Shown here: piece after piece, positions 62,220-64,000 of the stretch
Position numbering within the stretch: position 1 is the stretch's first letter
How the letters are laid out: every line of letters starts with the position of its first letter
Assembly: GCF_023544445.1 (NCBI RefSeq)
Contig: NZ_JALPVJ010000016.1
Location: 166,269-230,268, forward strand
Direction of reading: 5' to 3'
DNA from: Actinoplanes sp. M2I2
GTDB lineage: Bacteria > Actinomycetota > Actinomycetes > Mycobacteriales > Micromonosporaceae
Length of the DNA stretch: 64,000 nucleotides
Translations under genes and position numbers: made by a program
Notes under the pieces: generated by a model
What the model saw: only the letters and a program-made list of their open reading frames with translations
The model's database searches: none
Told to the model about the DNA's origin: nothing

Positions 62220-62951
62220 GTGCGTATCCCGTCTCGCGTCCCGGCCACCACCGCCGTCCTGGCCGGCCTGCTGCTGACCTCGGCCTGCGCCGCCGCCGAG
62301 GAGGTCGCCGGACCGGCCGCCACCCCGCCGGCCTCGGAAGCTCCCTCGGCGCCGGTCTCCCCGCCGTCGGCGCCGGCCACGTCCTCCGCGCCGGCGTCCC
62401 CACCGTCGTCCTCACCCGCCGCCAAGCCGACCACGACGCGTCCCGCGGGCGGTGGCGACGTCTTCAGCGGCACCCGCCAGGTCAACCTGCTGCCCAAGAA
62501 CAGCGAGGCCACGCTGGGCGTGGTCCAGGACGGCAAGATCGGCCTGTCGGAGAAGTTCGGCGACGCCGACTTGTTCGTGCTCACCGCGGTCAAGCCGGGC
62601 GGCGACCGATACTGGATCCGCACGGCCAAGCTGCGCAAGGGCGGCGAGCCGTCCTGCCTCTCGGCCAAGCTGGGCTCGGGCGGCAAGCCCGCCGCCGTCC
62701 GGATCACGGCCTGCGACGCCGCCGCCTCCGACCAGCTGTTCCGCTTCCGCAAGACCGGCGAGTCGAACGGCAAGCCGACCTACACCATCCGCACCGGCAA
62801 GGACACCTACATCATCCAGGACCCGACCGGCGAGATCGCCGGCACCGGAACAGGCGTGGCCGCGGTCTCGATCGGCGAAGGCACCCCCGACATCGACACC
62901 CCGTTCATCATCGCCGACCGCGGCAAGGCCACCATGCCCACCCTGGGCTGA
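62220..62951 (+). CDS. Lipoprotein of unknown function
   Basis: 243 residues; GTG 62220 with GGAGGAG six bases in front. A lipoprotein signal has the lipobox LTSAC, then a Pro/Ala/Ser-rich linker of about 60 residues, so the rest stands out from the membrane. The C-terminal 150 residues (NLLPKNSEATLGVVQDGKIG, EKFGDADLFVLTAVKPGGDR, YWIRTAKLRKGGEPSCLSAK) have repeated strands, which fits a ricin-like or other beta-trefoil fold, but I cannot assign it. The gene is alone, followed by a repeat array. Confidence 0.75.
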   Translation: MRIPSRVPATTAVLAGLLLTSACAAAEEVAGPAATPPASEAPSAPVSPPSAPATSSAPASPPSSSPAAKPTTTRPAGGGDVFSGTRQVNLLPKNSEATLGVVQDGKIGLSEKFGDADLFVLTAVKPGGDRYWIRTAKLRKGGEPSCLSAKLGSGGKPAAVRITACDAAASDQLFRFRKTGESNGKPTYTIRTGKDTYIIQDPTGEIAGTGTGVAAVSIGEGTPDIDTPFIIADRGKATMPTLG

Positions 62952-62984
62952 CCCCCGCCCCGACCGGCACCGGCCCGGCGCCGA

Positions 62985-63300
62985 GCCACCACCCAGCCAC
63001 CTGGCGCTCAGAGCACGGCGCGACTTCGATGCGTTCAACCCGAGCCTGCGCCGGCGCCCGAAGTTCTGGGCGCCACCCAGCCACCTGGCACTGGAAGCGC
63101 GGCTCGCCCTCAATGCGTTCAACGCGAGCCTGCGCCGGCGCCCGAAGGCCAAGCCGCCACCCAGCTCCAGGAGCACGGCTCGCGTTCAATGCGATCAACC
63201 CAAGCGTGCGCCGGCGCCCGAAGGCCTGGCGCCACGCAGCAACGTGGCGCCGGGAGCATGGCTCGACTTCGTGTGTCCAGCCGGGCGTGCGCCTGCCGGC
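62985..63300. repeat. Four-unit degenerate ~80-bp repeat array with conserved hairpins
   Basis: Units start GCCACCCAGC or a variant at about 62985, 63072, 63155 and 63231 (periods near 87, 83 and 76). Each holds a CCACCTGG region, then GCGTTCAACGCGAGCCTGCG and GCCGGCGCCCGAAG. The first part of a unit can fold: in the fourth, GGCGCCACG (63228-63236) pairs perfectly with CGTGGCGCC (63243-63251). No reading frame here is gene-like although all are open. Confidence 0.8.
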
Positions 63301-63446
63301 CGGAGTCGACGGCGAGCCCGACCGTCGGGCCTCGGGGGCGGGGTCGTCGACGTCGTGTGGTCACGGGGGCGTCGAGCGCCTTGGTCGAAGCCATGCTCCT
63401 GTCGAGCGCCTCGATGACGGGAAGCCCATTCTCGGGAGGTATCACC

Positions 63447-63986
63447 ATGTCAACGGAGATCGTCTACGAGACGCACGCTCTGACCGAGGACAACGAGCGG
63501 GGTGTCGCCACCGGTTGGCTGCCGGGAAGGTTGAGTGCGCAGGGCCGCTCGAATGCCGCCGCGATGGGCCGGCGCAGGCGCGAGGACGGCATCGCCGCCG
63601 TCTTCAGTTCCGACCTTCGCCGCGCGGTCGAGACCACCGAGATCGCCTTCGGCGGCAGCGGCATCCCGATCCTGTACGACTGGCGGCTGCGCGAGTGCGA
63701 CTTCGGCGACCGCAACGGAACACCGACCACCGAGGTCAAGGCCGACCGCCTGGACTACTGCGACCGCCCCTACCCCGCCGGCGAAAGCCACAGCGAGGCG
63801 ATCGCGCGGGTGGCCCGGTTCCTCACCGACCTGCCCACCCGCTGGGCCGGACGCCGCGTCATGCTGATCGGCCACCTGGCGACCTACCGCGGGTTGGAGC
63901 ATGTCGTCAACGGCCGGCCCGTAAGCGACATCGTCGCCGACGACTTCGAATGGCAGCCCGAAGGCTGGGAGTACCGCCTGCCCTGA
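63447..63986 (+). CDS. Histidine phosphatase family protein
   Basis: 179 residues; ATG 63447 with GGGAGG seven bases in front. The fold is that of phosphoglycerate mutase-like phosphatases: AQGRSNAAAMGRRR, FSSDLRRAVETTEIAF, WRLRECDFGDRNG and the second histidine in LIGHLATYRGLEHV. The first motif, usually RHG with the phosphorylated histidine, reads ETHALTEDNE; the histidine is kept, but the arginine is not. This variant recurs in actinobacteria, so activity may remain. It is the last complete gene of the window. Confidence 0.85.
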   Translation: MSTEIVYETHALTEDNERGVATGWLPGRLSAQGRSNAAAMGRRRREDGIAAVFSSDLRRAVETTEIAFGGSGIPILYDWRLRECDFGDRNGTPTTEVKADRLDYCDRPYPAGESHSEAIARVARFLTDLPTRWAGRRVMLIGHLATYRGLEHVVNGRPVSDIVADDFEWQPEGWEYRLP

Positions 63987-64000
63987 CCACCCGCCGCCCG

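Overview
The window is one stretch of very GC-rich, gene-dense chromosome from an actinomycete. Strong third-position GC, GTG/TTG starts, many leaderless promoters (TANNNT six to eight bases before the start codon), SARP/AfsR regulators, XRE-DUF5753 regulators, DUF574-type methyltransferases, F420-dependent PPOX proteins and ALF-repeat proteins all fit the Actinobacteria. The mixture suggests Micromonosporaceae, perhaps Actinoplanes or a relative; that placement is inference from gene style, not a search. No rRNA or tRNA gene, CRISPR array, intact insertion sequence or antibiotic biosynthetic cluster was seen.

Layout. 1-8.8 kb: the 3' part of a kinase/ATPase/GAF/GGDEF hybrid regulator, a GNAT, an ABC-F gene behind a leader peptide and alternative hairpins, a DUF3152 lipoprotein and a flavin disulfide oxidoreductase. 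8.8-11.1 kb: a nearly gene-free, partly AT-richer island with 40-bp, 55-bp and 7-bp tandem repeats and one or two small orphan genes. 11.1-19.3 kb: housekeeping and metabolic genes (TIGR02569 protein, AlkA-like glycosylase, an internally deleted kinase pseudogene, peptide deformylase, a membrane/winged-helix pair, proline iminopeptidase, GNAT, D-threonine-aldolase-like enzyme) and a heme oxygenase behind a DtxR/IdeR iron box. 19.3-27.2 kb: a 26-bp hairpin repeat array, a PepSY gene frameshifted by a 13-bp duplication next to its two-component system, a PhoX-like protein, a cyclase-family hydrolase and a DrrAB-type exporter.

27.1-30.4 kb is the graveyard of an integrated element: a frameshifted tyrosine recombinase joined to a phage-tail-like fragment, an excisionase-like HTH protein, a zinc-binding small protein, a gene with an in-frame stop and a frameshifted XRE regulator. 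30.4-33.4 kb holds small metabolic genes and a TetR regulator with a 35-bp palindromic operator. 33.5-38.9 kb is a polymorphic-toxin cassette read leftward: secreted protein, 1369-residue ALF/coiled-coil/HINT toxin with an unassigned C-terminal domain, and a candidate immunity protein.

39-64 kb: M14 peptidase, GNAT, metNIQ methionine importer with an operator-like dyad and a strong terminator, Uma2 nuclease, NACHT ATPase, SARP/NB-ARC/TPR regulator, a cytosolic four-PAS chemoreceptor coupled to a triple-CheW protein, a dicarboxylate transporter with an ArsR-like regulator and an operator between them, ScyD-like propeller, MBL hydrolase, an XRE/methyltransferase pair, a lipoprotein, a hairpin-forming ~80-bp repeat array and a histidine phosphatase.

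The most rewarding places for follow-up are the ABC-F attenuator, the toxin cassette, the repeat-length-dependent PepSY frame, the repeat arrays and the decayed integrative element.
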